Counted from the stretch's first letter, positions 53,179 through 62,349 are shown. The stretch: DNA of 64,000 nucleotides from Erythrobacter sp. BLCC-B19 (GCF_028621955.1 NZ_CP117516.1:1882001-1946000); one strand, 5' to 3'. Numbers and translations: made by a program. The notes: generated from the sequence alone by a model not told the origin.

Positions 53179-53337
53179 TCAATGCGCGTGGGCGAGGGCC
53201 GGGATGATCCAGACAAGGCTCATCGCGATCACCGCAAGGCCGAGGCTGAAGCCCAGCACATAGCGCAGGCCGGTGTTGCTCACCGCACCGCGGGCGGCCT
53301 CGTCATTGATGCGGATGATGTCATTATTGTCGGCCAT
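53179..53337 (-). CDS. 52-residue single-pass membrane protein
   Basis: The small reading frame starts MADNNDIIRINDEAARG. A membrane helix follows at about residues 24-48 (LRYVLGFSLGLAVIAMSLVW), and the frame ends PALAHAH. GGAGAAGG lies about six bases before the ATG. The N-terminus resembles other small alphaproteobacterial membrane proteins but I cannot name a family. It is preceded by a 15-bp inverted repeat. The 3' end faces the dipeptidase gene across 28 bases. Confidence 0.6.
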   Translation of the reverse strand: MADNNDIIRINDEAARGAVSNTGLRYVLGFSLGLAVIAMSLVWIIPALAHAH

Positions 53338-53357
53338 GTCGCCTTCTCCCATGCCTC

Positions 53358-53392
53358 GTTGACGTTACGGAACAAGTTTCCGTAACGTCAAC
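53358..53392. promoter_or_regulatory. 15-bp perfect inverted repeat
   Basis: GTTGACGTTACGGAA (53358-53372) and its exact complement TTCCGTAACGTCAAC (53378-53392) are separated by five bases. It lies 21 bases before the small membrane gene and 43 bases after dapD. No T run follows on either strand, so an operator, perhaps of a TetR- or MerR-type regulator, is more likely than a terminator. Confidence 0.55.
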
Positions 53393-53434
53393 CAACAGTC
53401 AAGGGGCGAGTTGGTTCCGGCGCTGTGCCGCGCG

Positions 53435-54271
53435 TCAGTCGCGCAGCAGCTCGTTGATCCCGGTCTTGGAGCGGGTCTGGGCGTCGACGGTCTTGACGAT
53501 CACCGCGCAGTAGAGGCTGGGGCCGGGCGAGCCGTCGGGCAGGGGCTTGCCGGGCATGGAACCGGGGACGACCACGGCATAGGGCGGCACGGCGCCCATG
53601 TGAACCTCGCCGGTCGCGCGGTCGACGATCTTGGTCGAGGCGCCGAGATAGACGCCCATGGAAAGCACCGCGCCTTCGCCCACGCGCACGCCTTCGGCGA
53701 CTTCCGCGCGCGCGCCAATGAAGGCGCCGTCGCCGATGATGACCGGCTCGGCCTGGAGCGGTTCGAGCACGCCGCCGATCCCCGCGCCGCCCGAAATGTG
53801 GACATTCGCCCCGATCTGCGCGCAGGAGCCGACGGTGGCCCAGGTGTCGATCATGGTGTTCTCGCCCACATAGGCACCGATATTGACGAAGGACGGCATG
53901 AGCACTGCGCCCTTCGAGATATGCGCGCCGCGACGGACGACTGCACCCGGCACCACGCGGAAGCCTGCGTCCTTGAAGCGGTTCTCGCCCCAACCGGCGA
54001 ACTTCAGCGGCACCTTGTCATAGGCGGGCGCACCGGCAGCACCGCCATCCATCACGCGGTTGTCGTTGAGGCGGAAGCTGAGCAGCACGGCCTTCTTGAG
54101 CCACTGGTTGACCTGCCACCCGCCATTCCCGTCCGGCTCGGCGACGCGCGCCTCGCCGCTGTCGAGCAGCGCGAGCGCGTCGGCGACCTGATGGCGAACG
54201 TCGTGGCCGGGGCCGACTTCGCTGCGGTTCTCCCAGGCGGCTTCGATGGCGGCGATCAGGTCAGCACTCAT
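53435..54271 (-). CDS. dapD: Tetrahydrodipicolinate N-succinyltransferase
   Basis: This 278-residue trimeric left-handed-beta-helix enzyme succinylates tetrahydrodipicolinate in the lysine/diaminopimelate pathway. The N-terminal helical domain ([12 protein letters not shown]) and the hexapeptide repeats ([44 protein letters not shown]) are typical, and [20 protein letters not shown] is diagnostic. ATG at 54271 is the first after the short in-frame extension. It lies downstream of the phosphotransferase gene with a 118-base gap. Confidence 0.97.
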   Translation of the reverse strand: MSADLIAAIEAAWENRSEVGPGHDVRHQVADALALLDSGEARVAEPDGNGGWQVNQWLKKAVLLSFRLNDNRVMDGGAAGAPAYDKVPLKFAGWGENRFKDAGFRVVPGAVVRRGAHISKGAVLMPSFVNIGAYVGENTMIDTWATVGSCAQIGANVHISGGAGIGGVLEPLQAEPVIIGDGAFIGARAEVAEGVRVGEGAVLSMGVYLGASTKIVDRATGEVHMGAVPPYAVVVPGSMPGKPLPDGSPGPSLYCAVIVKTVDAQTRSKTGINELLRD

Positions 54272-54389
54272 GCAAGGGTCTCCGGCGCGCACAATAGCGT
54301 CCTCGCGCGCCTAGCCGCGCCGCGCGCTTGCGGCAAGCGGTGGCTGCAAGCTGCGGGCGGCATACGTAAGCCGCCCCGGCGCTTGCGGC

Positions 54390-55472
54390 CTATTCCGCCA
54401 TCCCCGCGGCGATCGCGAACTGATAGGCCCGCTCTGCCAGCGGGCGCACCCTTTCGCTCATCGCCTGCGCGTGGGCGGAGGAGGCGGTGCCGTCGATCAC
54501 GCGCTTCTTGATGCCCTGCATGATGCCTGCGAGGCGGAACAGGTTATAGGCGAAATACCAGTCCATCGGCGGCACGGGATAGCCGGTCTTGGCGACATAG
54601 CGCTCGACCGCTTCCTCGACGCTCGGGATGCCGAGCGCTGCAAGATCCAGCCCCAGCAGCCCCGCGCGTCCATCGGCGGGCTGGAACCAGTTGAGCATCA
54701 GATAGCTGAAATCGGCAATCGGATCGCCCAGCGTCGACAGCTCCCAATCGAGCACCGCGATCACGCGCGGTTCGGTCTTGTGGAAGATGACATTGTCGAG
54801 CCGGTAATCGCCGTGGACGACGCTGGAGCCGTGCTGCGGCGGGATCGTCTCGGGCAGCCATGCGATCAGCCGCTCCATCTCCGGCATGTGCTCGGTTTCG
54901 GAGAGCTTGTACTGCTTGGTCCAGCGGGTGATCTGGCGCGCGCAGTAATCATTGGGCTTGCCGAATTCGCCCATGCCGATCCCAACCGGATCGTTGAGGT
55001 GCAGGGCGGCCATGGTGTCGATCAGCGCGTTGTAATGCGCGCGGCGTTCCTCCGGGGTGAGGCCGGGCAGGGCGCCGTTCCACAGGCTGCGGCCATCGGC
55101 CATGCTCATCACGAAGAACTTGGAGCCGATCACCTCCACGTCTTCGCACAGGCCATAGGTGCGGGGCACGGGGAAGCCGGTGGGGTAGAGGCCGGTCATC
55201 GCCGCATATTCGCGGTCGACCGCGTGGGCGCTGGGCAGCAGCTTGCCGAAGGGCTGGCGGCGCAGCACGTAGGAGGCGCCCGGCGTGTCGATCCGGTAGG
55301 TCGGGTTCGACTGGCCGCCCTTGAACTTGGTGTAGCTGATCGGGCCGGCGAAGCCTTCGACGTTCGCCTCGAACCAGGCGGTGAGGCTGGCAAGGTCGAG
55401 CGCGTCCTTCTCGGTCACTTCGACCGTGCCGACCATTTCCTTGTCGAAATCGATTTGCGGAGCGTCAGTCAT
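54390..55472 (-). CDS. ACAD11-like phosphotransferase (APH-fold kinase)
   Basis: This 360-residue kinase-fold protein resembles the N-terminal domain of ACAD10/ACAD11 and LvaA-like kinases. KFKGGQSNPTYRI (a nucleotide-loop region), VLRRQPFG, the catalytic VVHGDYRLDN and the metal-binding LDWELSTLGDP are present. Homologues phosphorylate 4-hydroxyacyl-CoAs so that an acyl-CoA dehydrogenase-like partner can remove the phosphate. The start overlaps the alcohol dehydrogenase stop by one base (TGATG). Substrate unknown. Confidence 0.85.
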   Translation of the reverse strand: MTDAPQIDFDKEMVGTVEVTEKDALDLASLTAWFEANVEGFAGPISYTKFKGGQSNPTYRIDTPGASYVLRRQPFGKLLPSAHAVDREYAAMTGLYPTGFPVPRTYGLCEDVEVIGSKFFVMSMADGRSLWNGALPGLTPEERRAHYNALIDTMAALHLNDPVGIGMGEFGKPNDYCARQITRWTKQYKLSETEHMPEMERLIAWLPETIPPQHGSSVVHGDYRLDNVIFHKTEPRVIAVLDWELSTLGDPIADFSYLMLNWFQPADGRAGLLGLDLAALGIPSVEEAVERYVAKTGYPVPPMDWYFAYNLFRLAGIMQGIKKRVIDGTASSAHAQAMSERVRPLAERAYQFAIAAGMAE

Positions 55473-56560
55473 CAGTCGAACACCACAACCGTGCGCGCGG
55501 ACGTGCCCTTGCGCATCGTATCAAAGCCCTCGTTCACCTGATCGAGCGTGATCCGCTCGGCGATGATCGTGTCGAGATCGAGGAGGCCCCGCAGGTAGAA
55601 ATCGACCAGACGCGGCAGATCGACCGGGAAGTGGTTCATCCCCATGATCGCGCCCATCAGCTTCTTGCCGCCGAGCAAGTCCATCGCGCCGAGGCCGACC
55701 TTGCAATCGAGCGGCATCATGCCGAGGATCACGGCGGTGCCCCCGCGCCTGAGCGATGCGACCGCGAGATCGGCCGAGGCCTGCCGACCCACCGCCTCGA
55801 TCCCCCAATGCACCCCGCCGCCGGAAATGGCGATGATCTGCTTGGCGGCATCTTCGGCCAGCGCATCGACGGTGTGGGTCGCGCCCAGCACTTCGGCGAG
55901 CGCGCGCTTTTCGGGCAGCGGGTCGGCGGCGATGATCTTGCCTGCGCCCGCGATTTTGGCGGCGTTGATCGCGGCAAGGCCCACCCCGCCGCAGCCGACC
56001 ACCAGCACGGTCTCGCCGGGCGTCACCTTGCAGGCGTTGAAGATCGTCCCCGCGCCGGTCGTTACCGCGCAGCCGAGCAGCGCCGCACGGTCAAACGGCA
56101 TCGCCTTGTCGATCGCGACGCAGGCGTGTTCGTGGATCAGCATCTGCTCGGACAGGGCCGAGAGGTTGAGCATCTGGTTGACCGGCGCGCCATCATCAAA
56201 GGCAATGCGCGACGCATCGCCCTTCATGCGGCGGGTATCGGCCCCCATGCACAGCGCCATGCGGCCGGTGACGCAGAACTCGCAGTGCCCGCAGAACGCC
56301 GAGAGGCACGAGACGACATGGTCGCCGGGCTTCACGGTCTTCACCTCGGAGCCGACCGCACGCACGATCCCCGCGGCCTCGTGCCCCGGAATACAGGGGA
56401 GCGCGTGGGGGTAGTGCCCGTCGATGAAGTGCAGATCGGAGTGGCACAGCCCGCAGGCCTTGGTGTCGATCAGGACTTCGTGCGGGCCCGGCTCGGCATA
56501 GGTGACCTCCTTGATGGTGAGGCCTTGGCCGGGGGCTTCGAGAATGGCGGCTTTTGCCAT
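55472..56560 (-). CDS. Zinc-dependent alcohol dehydrogenase, class III-like
   Basis: This 362-residue medium-chain dehydrogenase has catalytic zinc ligands in KACGLCHSDLH and GHEAAG, a structural zinc lobe (CGHCEFCVTGRMALC), and the glycine motif VGCGGVGLAAI. It probably oxidises an alcohol or hydroxyacyl compound with NAD. ATG at 56560 begins MAKAAILEA; an upstream in-frame start would lie in the dispersed repeat. It is coupled to the kinase gene and 119 bases after the acyl-CoA dehydrogenase, so it fits the same catabolic unit. Confidence 0.9.
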   Translation of the reverse strand: MAKAAILEAPGQGLTIKEVTYAEPGPHEVLIDTKACGLCHSDLHFIDGHYPHALPCIPGHEAAGIVRAVGSEVKTVKPGDHVVSCLSAFCGHCEFCVTGRMALCMGADTRRMKGDASRIAFDDGAPVNQMLNLSALSEQMLIHEHACVAIDKAMPFDRAALLGCAVTTGAGTIFNACKVTPGETVLVVGCGGVGLAAINAAKIAGAGKIIAADPLPEKRALAEVLGATHTVDALAEDAAKQIIAISGGGVHWGIEAVGRQASADLAVASLRRGGTAVILGMMPLDCKVGLGAMDLLGGKKLMGAIMGMNHFPVDLPRLVDFYLRGLLDLDTIIAERITLDQVNEGFDTMRKGTSARTVVVFD

Positions 56561-56569
56561 GAGCAAACT

Positions 56570-56661
56570 CCGTTCGCCCTGAGCCTGTCGAAGGGCCGTT
56601 CTTCCTTCGCGGCTCAGGTTCAAAAAGAAAAACGGTGCTTCGACAAGCTCAGCACGAACGG
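56570..56661. repeat. Dispersed inverted repeat, TTCGACAAGCTCAGCACGAACGG family
   Basis: The arms CCGTTCGCCCTGAGCCTGTC...AAG and CTTCGACAAGCTCAGCACGA...ACGG are imperfect inverted copies around a TTCTTCC loop. This widely dispersed type of element is common between genes in sphingomonads and related bacteria. It separates the acyl-CoA dehydrogenase and alcohol dehydrogenase genes. Confidence 0.85.
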
Positions 56662-56679
56662 CAGTTTTTACTCAGGTGC

Positions 56680-58017
56680 TTACCGCGCCACGCCCATGTC
56701 GCCCGAGCTGAAGCTCTGGCCGTCATTGGCGGCGCGCCCGTGGTTGCCGCGCAGGGCGTTCGCCGTCGGCCCCGGAACCGGCGCGTGCTTGGCGAACTCC
56801 ATGTGCGCGATCGAGCGGGCGTGGACTTCGTCCGGCCCGTCGGCAAGGCGCAGGGTGCGCTGGTGGGCATAGGCCTCTGCAAGGCCGTAGTCCGCCGAAA
56901 CGCCGCCGCCGCCATGGGCCTGGATCGCATCGTCGATGATCTTGAGCGCCATCGTCGGCGCCTGCACCTTGATCATCGCGATTTCCTGCTTGGCTGCCTT
57001 GTTGCCGACCTTGTCCATCATGTCGGCGGCCTTGAGGCAGAGCAGGCGGGTCATGTCGATGTCGATACGGGCGCGCGCGACGCGCTCTTCCCAGACCGAG
57101 TGCTTGTAGACCGGCTTGCCGAAAGCCTCACGCTCCTGCAGGCGGCGGCACATCTTGGCGAGCGCCTCTTCGGCGACGCCGATGGTGCGCATGCAGTGGT
57201 GGATGCGGCCCGGCCCGAGGCGGCCCTGCGCGATCTCGAAGCCGCGGCCTTCGCCCAGCAGCATGTTCGAGACGGGAACGCGGACGTCCTTCATCTCGAC
57301 TTCCATGTGGCCGTGCGGGGCGTCGTCATAGCCGAAGACGGGGAGGTGGCGGATGATGTTCACGCCGGGGCTGTCGATCGGCATCAGCACCATCGATTGT
57401 TGCGCATGGCGCTGCGCCGCAAAATCGGTCTTGCCCATCACGATCGCGACCTTGCAGCGCGGATCGCCGAGGCCCGAGGACCACCACTTGCGCCCGTTGA
57501 TCACATAGTGATCGCCGTCACGCTCGATCCGGGTCTCGATGTTGGTGGCGTCCGAGGAGGCGGTGTAGGGCTCGGTCATCAGGAAGGCCGAGCGGATCTC
57601 GCCGTTCATCAGCGGACGCAGCCACTCTTCCTTCTGCTCGCGCGTGCCATAGCGGTGGAACACCTCCATGTTGCCGGTATCGGGCGCGGAGCAGTTGAAC
57701 ACCTCGCTCGCCCAGCCGATGCGGCCCATTTCCTCGGCGCAGAGCGCATATTCGAGGTTGGTGAGGCCCGGACCTTCGAAATCGAAGGTGTCGTCGACAT
57801 GGTGGTGGCTGTCATTGCGCGGGGGCATGAACAGGTTCCAGATGCCGGCCGCCTTGGCCTTGGCCTTGGTCTCCTCGACGATCGGGATCACCTTCCAGCG
57901 ATCACCCTCGGCGTCCTGCGCCTTGTAGACATGATGATTGGGGCGCACGTGCGTCTCGATGAAATCGCGCACGCGGTCACGCCAATAGGCCTGCCTTTCG
58001 GTGGGTTCAAAATCCAT
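56680..58017 (-). CDS. Acyl-CoA dehydrogenase, ACAD11-like
   Basis: This 445-residue flavoprotein has the acyl-CoA dehydrogenase fold: [15 protein letters not shown], the [19 protein letters not shown] strand, [11 protein letters not shown] and [11 protein letters not shown]. The C-terminal LADGPDEVH replaces the catalytic glutamate of ordinary ACADs (EGT); this sequence is typical of the ACAD10/11 branch, which handles phosphorylated 4-hydroxyacyl-CoA. The kinase two genes downstream supports that role. It could still be a conventional dehydrogenase. Confidence 0.85.
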   Translation of the reverse strand: MDFEPTERQAYWRDRVRDFIETHVRPNHHVYKAQDAEGDRWKVIPIVEETKAKAKAAGIWNLFMPPRNDSHHHVDDTFDFEGPGLTNLEYALCAEEMGRIGWASEVFNCSAPDTGNMEVFHRYGTREQKEEWLRPLMNGEIRSAFLMTEPYTASSDATNIETRIERDGDHYVINGRKWWSSGLGDPRCKVAIVMGKTDFAAQRHAQQSMVLMPIDSPGVNIIRHLPVFGYDDAPHGHMEVEMKDVRVPVSNMLLGEGRGFEIAQGRLGPGRIHHCMRTIGVAEEALAKMCRRLQEREAFGKPVYKHSVWEERVARARIDIDMTRLLCLKAADMMDKVGNKAAKQEIAMIKVQAPTMALKIIDDAIQAHGGGGVSADYGLAEAYAHQRTLRLADGPDEVHARSIAHMEFAKHAPVPGPTANALRGNHGRAANDGQSFSSGDMGVAR

Positions 58018-58093
58018 GGGGGGTTCCTCTCGTCCTCAATTGCAATCGACTCTTGGGGTAACCGTGGCAGAGCCTCCCGCCACAGCCAAGCTC

Positions 58094-59530
58094 TCATTTC
58101 TGCGCGAACTCGCCTGCCGTTACGGCACGCTCGCGCGCGGTGCGAGCGGCGAGGCGGGCCTCGTGATCGGCGCGGCTGATCGGGAAGCGGGCGAGCCAGA
58201 AGGCCGCCCACAGTGTCAGCGCAGCTGCCACCACCATGTAGGCAATCGCCAGATGGCGCACCACATCGGGCGCGACATCGGCCTGCGCCGTGCCGGGGGC
58301 AAGGCCGACCACCTCGACGATCAGGCTGGTCAGCAGAATGCCGCCGCCGGTGGCCGATTTGGTCACCAGCCAGTTGCCCGCATAGAACGTCCCCTCGGCG
58401 CGCTTGCCGGTGCGTTCCTCGAAGGCCTCGACGATCTCGGCGACCATCGAGGTGGCGGAAATGATGGTGATGACCCCGGCGGTGTTGGCGACGACCATGA
58501 AACCCATGAACAGCGCGGTGGACAGCACCGATCCGGTTTGCGGCCACAGTCCGAGGAGGAACAGCGCGTAGGGCGTGCCGGCAATCGCCAGTGTCGCCAG
58601 CGATCCGCCCGCGCCGCTCAACGGCTTGCCGAACCGGCGGTGCAGCGGGCCGACGAGCACGAACATCAGCACCACCGAAAGCCCCAGCACCGCCGGATAG
58701 AGTTTGAACGCGGTCTCGCTGAACTGCCAGACATAGCGGGTGACATAGAGCGTGATCGACAGCGACAGCCCGGTGCTGACATGCGCCGCCAGCGCGCCGG
58801 CGGCAAAGATCACGAAGGCCCGTTCACGGAACGCCTCGAAGATCTCGCCGAACGCCTTGGCCAGCGAGAAGGGCGGCGGGGCCGTATCGGGCAGGCGTGC
58901 GACATAGGGGTGCTGCCCCGCGGCAGAGCCGATCACGGACACCAGCATCGCGACCGCGCCGACCATCCCGAACAGGGCATAGCCATCGGGTTGCAACTGC
59001 GATTCCGGGGTCGGCAGGAACACGGTGAAGGCCAGCACCGACATGGTCAGCCCGCCGATCCAGCCCGACAGATAGCGGTAGCGGAACAGCGTCGTGCGCT
59101 CGACATAGTCGCCCGTGAGTTCGGGCACCATGCTGATCGAGGGCACTTCGCAGGCCGACAGCAGCAGCCGCACGCCCACCGCCAGCGCGAGGATCTCCCA
59201 ATAGCTTGGCACCCCCACGAAGGGCGGCGACCACAGCACCACCCACATCAGCGCCAGCGGCAGCGGGGCCAGGTAGAGCCACGGCAGGCGGCGGCCCCAG
59301 CGGGTATAGGTGCGATCCGAGAGGTGCCCGATCAGCGGATCGGCCAGCGCATCAATCACCAGCGCGGTTGCCAGTGCCGCGCCGACGATCCCGGCATCCA
59401 CGCCCAGAACAAGATTGTAGAACGGCAGCAGGAAGAACGAAAAGCCGCCGTCCTTCACCCCGAAGGCGACCGCACCGAACCCGTGCATCAGCTTGAGCCG
59501 CCACGGCAGCGGCCCCGTCGTCATGCTCAT
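58094..59530 (-). CDS. GPH-family sugar:cation symporter-like MFS protein
   Basis: This 478-residue inner-membrane protein has about 12 helices. The GPH signature includes FGAVAFGVKDGGFSFFLLPFYN, ADPLIGHLSDRTYTRWGRRLPWLY and LTGDYVERTTLFRYRYLSGWIGG. Relatives import glycosides, pentosides or hexuronides with Na+ or H+, but in sphingomonads they also lie beside lipid or aromatic catabolic genes, so the substrate here is open. It is divergent from the acyl-CoA dehydrogenase operon. Confidence 0.88.
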   Translation of the reverse strand: MSMTTGPLPWRLKLMHGFGAVAFGVKDGGFSFFLLPFYNLVLGVDAGIVGAALATALVIDALADPLIGHLSDRTYTRWGRRLPWLYLAPLPLALMWVVLWSPPFVGVPSYWEILALAVGVRLLLSACEVPSISMVPELTGDYVERTTLFRYRYLSGWIGGLTMSVLAFTVFLPTPESQLQPDGYALFGMVGAVAMLVSVIGSAAGQHPYVARLPDTAPPPFSLAKAFGEIFEAFRERAFVIFAAGALAAHVSTGLSLSITLYVTRYVWQFSETAFKLYPAVLGLSVVLMFVLVGPLHRRFGKPLSGAGGSLATLAIAGTPYALFLLGLWPQTGSVLSTALFMGFMVVANTAGVITIISATSMVAEIVEAFEERTGKRAEGTFYAGNWLVTKSATGGGILLTSLIVEVVGLAPGTAQADVAPDVVRHLAIAYMVVAAALTLWAAFWLARFPISRADHEARLAARTARERAVTAGEFAQK

Positions 59531-59707
59531 CCGTGCCTGTCCTCGTGGTCAGGCAAACCGCCGAATCCGGCCAAATTCTCTCTCCCGCATTGGGTTTCGT
59601 TCCTAGACCGATTGCGCGGGCCGTCAATCGCGCTTGCCCTTACGCTACGGCATGGTGCCCGAAATGACAGGCATACGATGGACGCTTGCAGGCTCGCAAA
59701 AAATGCC

Positions 59708-59725
59708 GCTAACGTAAGCGTCAAG
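59708..59725. promoter_or_regulatory. Possible LiuR-type operator
   Basis: GCTAACGTAAGCGTCAAG is read on the complement as CTTGACGCTTACGTTAGC, resembling the TTGACGTTTACG-type boxes bound by LiuR-like MerR regulators of branched-chain and fatty-acid catabolism. It is 27 bases before an acyl-CoA dehydrogenase gene. A TTGACG/TTACG arrangement also occurs in the palindrome at 53358. Confidence 0.35.
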
Positions 59726-59751
59726 TGAGAGACGAGAGAGGAGAGTCGGTC

Positions 59752-60945
59752 ATGGCCGATCTTGAACAATTCCGTGACGAAACCCGCAGCTGGCTCGAAG
59801 CCAACTGCCCGCCCGAAATGCGCGAGCCGGTGCGCGGCGAGGACGACATCTACTGGGGCGGCCGCCGCGCGACCTTCAAGAACGATGCCCAGAAGGCGTG
59901 GCTCGAAGCCTGTGTCGCCAAGGGCTACACCGTGCCGATGTGGCCCAAGGAATACGGCGGCGCTGGCCTTTCCGCACCGGAAGCCAAGGTGCTGCGCGAG
60001 GAAATGGGCAAGATCGGCGCCCGCCCGCCGCTCTCCAGCTTCGGCATCTGGATGCTCGGCCCGGCGCTGCTGCATTTCGGCACCGAGGGCCAGAAGCAGC
60101 GCTTCCTCAATGAAATCGCGCGCGGCGAAATCCGCTGGTGCCAGGGCTACTCCGAACCCGGCTCGGGCAGCGACCTCGTTTCGCTCCAGACCTTCGGCGA
60201 GGACAAGGGCGATCACTGGGTCGTCAACGGCCAGAAGATCTGGACCTCCTACGCCGATCACGCCGACTGGATCTTCTGCCTTGTCCGCACCGACAAGGAG
60301 AACAAGTATGGCGGCATTACCTTCATGCTGTTCGACATGGCGAGCGAAGGCGTCACCACCAAGCCGATCAAGCTGATCAGCGGCTCCTCGCCCTTCTGCG
60401 AGACCTTCTTCGACAATGTCGCCGTGCCCAAGTCCTATGGCGATGACGTGCCGGCCTATGTGGGCACCATCAACCGCGGCTGGGACGTTGCCAAGTATCT
60501 CCTCGGCCACGAGCGCGAGATGATCTCGGGTGCGGACGGCGGCGAGCGTCAGGCGGCAATTGGCGCGGCGATGAAGCGCCATGCTTCCAAGACCGGCGAC
60601 GAAATCGACCCCGTCCTGCGCGCCGAACTGGCGCAGTTCGATGTCGACGCGCTGGCCTATGCCGCGATGGGCGAGAAGTTCCTCGACGAGATCAAGGTCG
60701 GCAAGGCGCACCCCGCGCAGCCGAACATGATGAAATATGCCGGGACGGAGCTCAACAAGCGTCGCCACGAGCTGGTGATGGCGGTCGGCGGCTCGCGCTC
60801 GCTTGAGTGGGAAAGCGAGGCCACCGAAAGCGGCAAGCCCGCCAAGAACTGGCTGCGCACCAAGGCCAACTCGATCGAGGGCGGCACCAGCGAAGTGATG
60901 CTCAACGTCATCGCCAAGCGCATCCTCGACCTGCCGGGGGCTTGA
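59752..60945 (+). CDS. Acyl-CoA dehydrogenase, catalytic subunit type
   Basis: This 397-residue FAD enzyme introduces a double bond into an acyl-CoA. GYSEPGSGSDLVSLQT and NGQKIWTSYAD form the FAD pocket, and the catalytic glutamate is Glu376 (NSIEGGTSEV). The ATG at 59752 follows GAGAGGAGAG; an in-frame start at 59725 is less likely. The next gene is a second ACAD without this motif, so the pair may form a heteromer as in steroid side-chain FadE complexes. It is divergent from the GPH transporter. Confidence 0.9.
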   Translation: MADLEQFRDETRSWLEANCPPEMREPVRGEDDIYWGGRRATFKNDAQKAWLEACVAKGYTVPMWPKEYGGAGLSAPEAKVLREEMGKIGARPPLSSFGIWMLGPALLHFGTEGQKQRFLNEIARGEIRWCQGYSEPGSGSDLVSLQTFGEDKGDHWVVNGQKIWTSYADHADWIFCLVRTDKENKYGGITFMLFDMASEGVTTKPIKLISGSSPFCETFFDNVAVPKSYGDDVPAYVGTINRGWDVAKYLLGHEREMISGADGGERQAAIGAAMKRHASKTGDEIDPVLRAELAQFDVDALAYAAMGEKFLDEIKVGKAHPAQPNMMKYAGTELNKRRHELVMAVGGSRSLEWESEATESGKPAKNWLRTKANSIEGGTSEVMLNVIAKRILDLPGA

Positions 60946-60952
60946 ACATCAA

Positions 60953-61075
60953 CTCCCCTCCCGCTTGCGGGAGGGGTCGGGGGTGGGCAAGTGCGACCGC
61001 TCGCAGGCCCACCCCGCTGCGACTAGCCAGCAAGCTGGCAAGTCTCGCTACCCCTCCCGCAGGCGGGAGGGGGGA
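60953..61075. repeat. Dispersed repeat, CCCCTCCCGC family
   Basis: Two hairpins (CCCCTCCCGC-TT-GCGGGAGGGG and CCCCTCCCGC-AG-GCGGGAGGGG) flank CAGGCCCACCCCGCTGCGA and AAGTCTCGCTA. The last parts are shared in order with the element at 20695-20779. It lies between two genes of one operon. Confidence 0.8.
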
Positions 61076-61102
61076 TTTGAATTTCCGGGAGAGGGAAAAC
61101 CA

Positions 61103-62242
61103 ATGCCCCTGTATCATAACGAAGATCAGGCGATGCTCGCCGACACCGCCGCCGGTTTCATGGCCGAGGAAGGCAATATCGCCAAGCAGCTGCGCCACTG
61201 GCGCGACCGCAATTGCAAGGACGGCTTCGGTCATGCCCTGTGGAAGCAGATGGCCGAAATGGGCTTTACCGGGATGCTGGTTGAAGAAGCCGACGGCGGG
61301 CTCGGCATGGGCCATGTCGAGGCCGGGATCGTGCTCGAAGAGATCGGCCGCAACCTCACGCCCTCGCCGTTCCTCACCTCGTCCGTGCTGGCCGCGACGG
61401 CGCTGAAGCACGGCTCGGCGGATTTGAAGGGCCGCTACCTGCCGGGGCTGATCGCGGGTGACAGCGTGTTCGCCGTCGCCATCGACGAGACCGCCAAGCA
61501 CCGCCCCAGCCGCATCACCACCCGCGCCGAGAAGTCGGGCAACGGGTTCAAGCTCAGCGGCGCCAAGAGCTTCGTCATTCACGGCTCCAGCGCCGACATG
61601 CTGGTGGTCGCCGCGCGCACATCCGGCGCGGACGATGATGCCGACGGGATCACGCTCTTCGCTGTCCCCAAGGACGCTGCGGGCATGAGCCATGATGCGG
61701 TGCGGTTGGTCGACAGCTCGATGGCCACCCACACCAGGTTCGACGGCGTGGAGCTGGACGGCGATGCCGTGATTGGCGAGATCGACGGCGGGCGAGCCGT
61801 GCTCGATGCGATGCTGCTGGCTGGCCGGGTGGGCGCTGCGGCGGAAGGGGTCGGCGTCGCCCGGGGCGCGATGGACATGACGGTCGATTACCTCAAGCAG
61901 CGCAAGCAGTTCGGGCGTCTGATCGGCGAGTTTCAGGCGCTCCAGCACCGCGCCAGCCACCTCTATTCCGAAGTCGAGATCGCCCGCGCCGCGACCATCA
62001 AGGCGCAGCAACTGCTCGACGGCGGCAGCGCGCACGCCGAACTGATGGCGAGCGTCGCCAAGGCCAAGGTCGCCAAGACCGCGCGGCTGGCGGTGCAGGA
62101 AGGCGTGCAGATGCACGGCGGCATCGGCATGACCGACGAATATGACATCGGCCTCTACATGAAGCGCGAACGCGCGCTGGCCGAGTTCCTCGGCGACGCC
62201 AACTTCCACGCCAACCGCGTGGCGGAATTGAGCGGGTATTGA
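61103..62242 (+). CDS. Acyl-CoA dehydrogenase-like protein, non-canonical active site
   Basis: This 379-residue ACAD-fold protein has the N-terminal LVEEADGGLGMGHVEAG helix and the RKQFGRLIGEFQALQH FAD-contact region, with QMHGGIGMTDEYD. At the position of the catalytic EGT the sequence reads AEFLGDANFH, so the usual glutamate is absent. It is probably the partner chain of the gene before it, contributing FAD or structural surface. GGGAGAGGG precedes the ATG. An independent activity is possible. Confidence 0.85.
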   Translation: MPLYHNEDQAMLADTAAGFMAEEGNIAKQLRHWRDRNCKDGFGHALWKQMAEMGFTGMLVEEADGGLGMGHVEAGIVLEEIGRNLTPSPFLTSSVLAATALKHGSADLKGRYLPGLIAGDSVFAVAIDETAKHRPSRITTRAEKSGNGFKLSGAKSFVIHGSSADMLVVAARTSGADDDADGITLFAVPKDAAGMSHDAVRLVDSSMATHTRFDGVELDGDAVIGEIDGGRAVLDAMLLAGRVGAAAEGVGVARGAMDMTVDYLKQRKQFGRLIGEFQALQHRASHLYSEVEIARAATIKAQQLLDGGSAHAELMASVAKAKVAKTARLAVQEGVQMHGGIGMTDEYDIGLYMKRERALAEFLGDANFHANRVAELSGY

Positions 62243-62250
62243 GCCAACAT

Positions 62251-62337
62251 CGTCTCCCCGGACTTGATCCGGGGCCCCGCTTCCTTCTCGCGGCGGGGAA
62301 TAAGTGAGCGGGATCCCGGGTCAAGCCCGGGAAGACG
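62251..62337. repeat. Dispersed palindromic repeat, GTCTCCCCGGACTTGATCC family
   Basis: CGTCTCCCCGG and CCCGGGAAGACG form the ends; a GGATCCCGGGTCAAGCCCGGG hairpin lies inside. About 32 bases at its left end match the element that overlaps crtB at 25018-25102. It lies just before an SDR gene. Confidence 0.8.
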
Positions 62338-62349
62338 GAGAGATTTATA

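Noticed and set aside
54348..54380. GGGCGGC-ATACGTAA-GCCGCCC hairpin between dapD and the kinase gene
   Set aside because: It could be a terminator of the kinase operon but lacks a T run, and G+C-rich stems of this length are common in this DNA.
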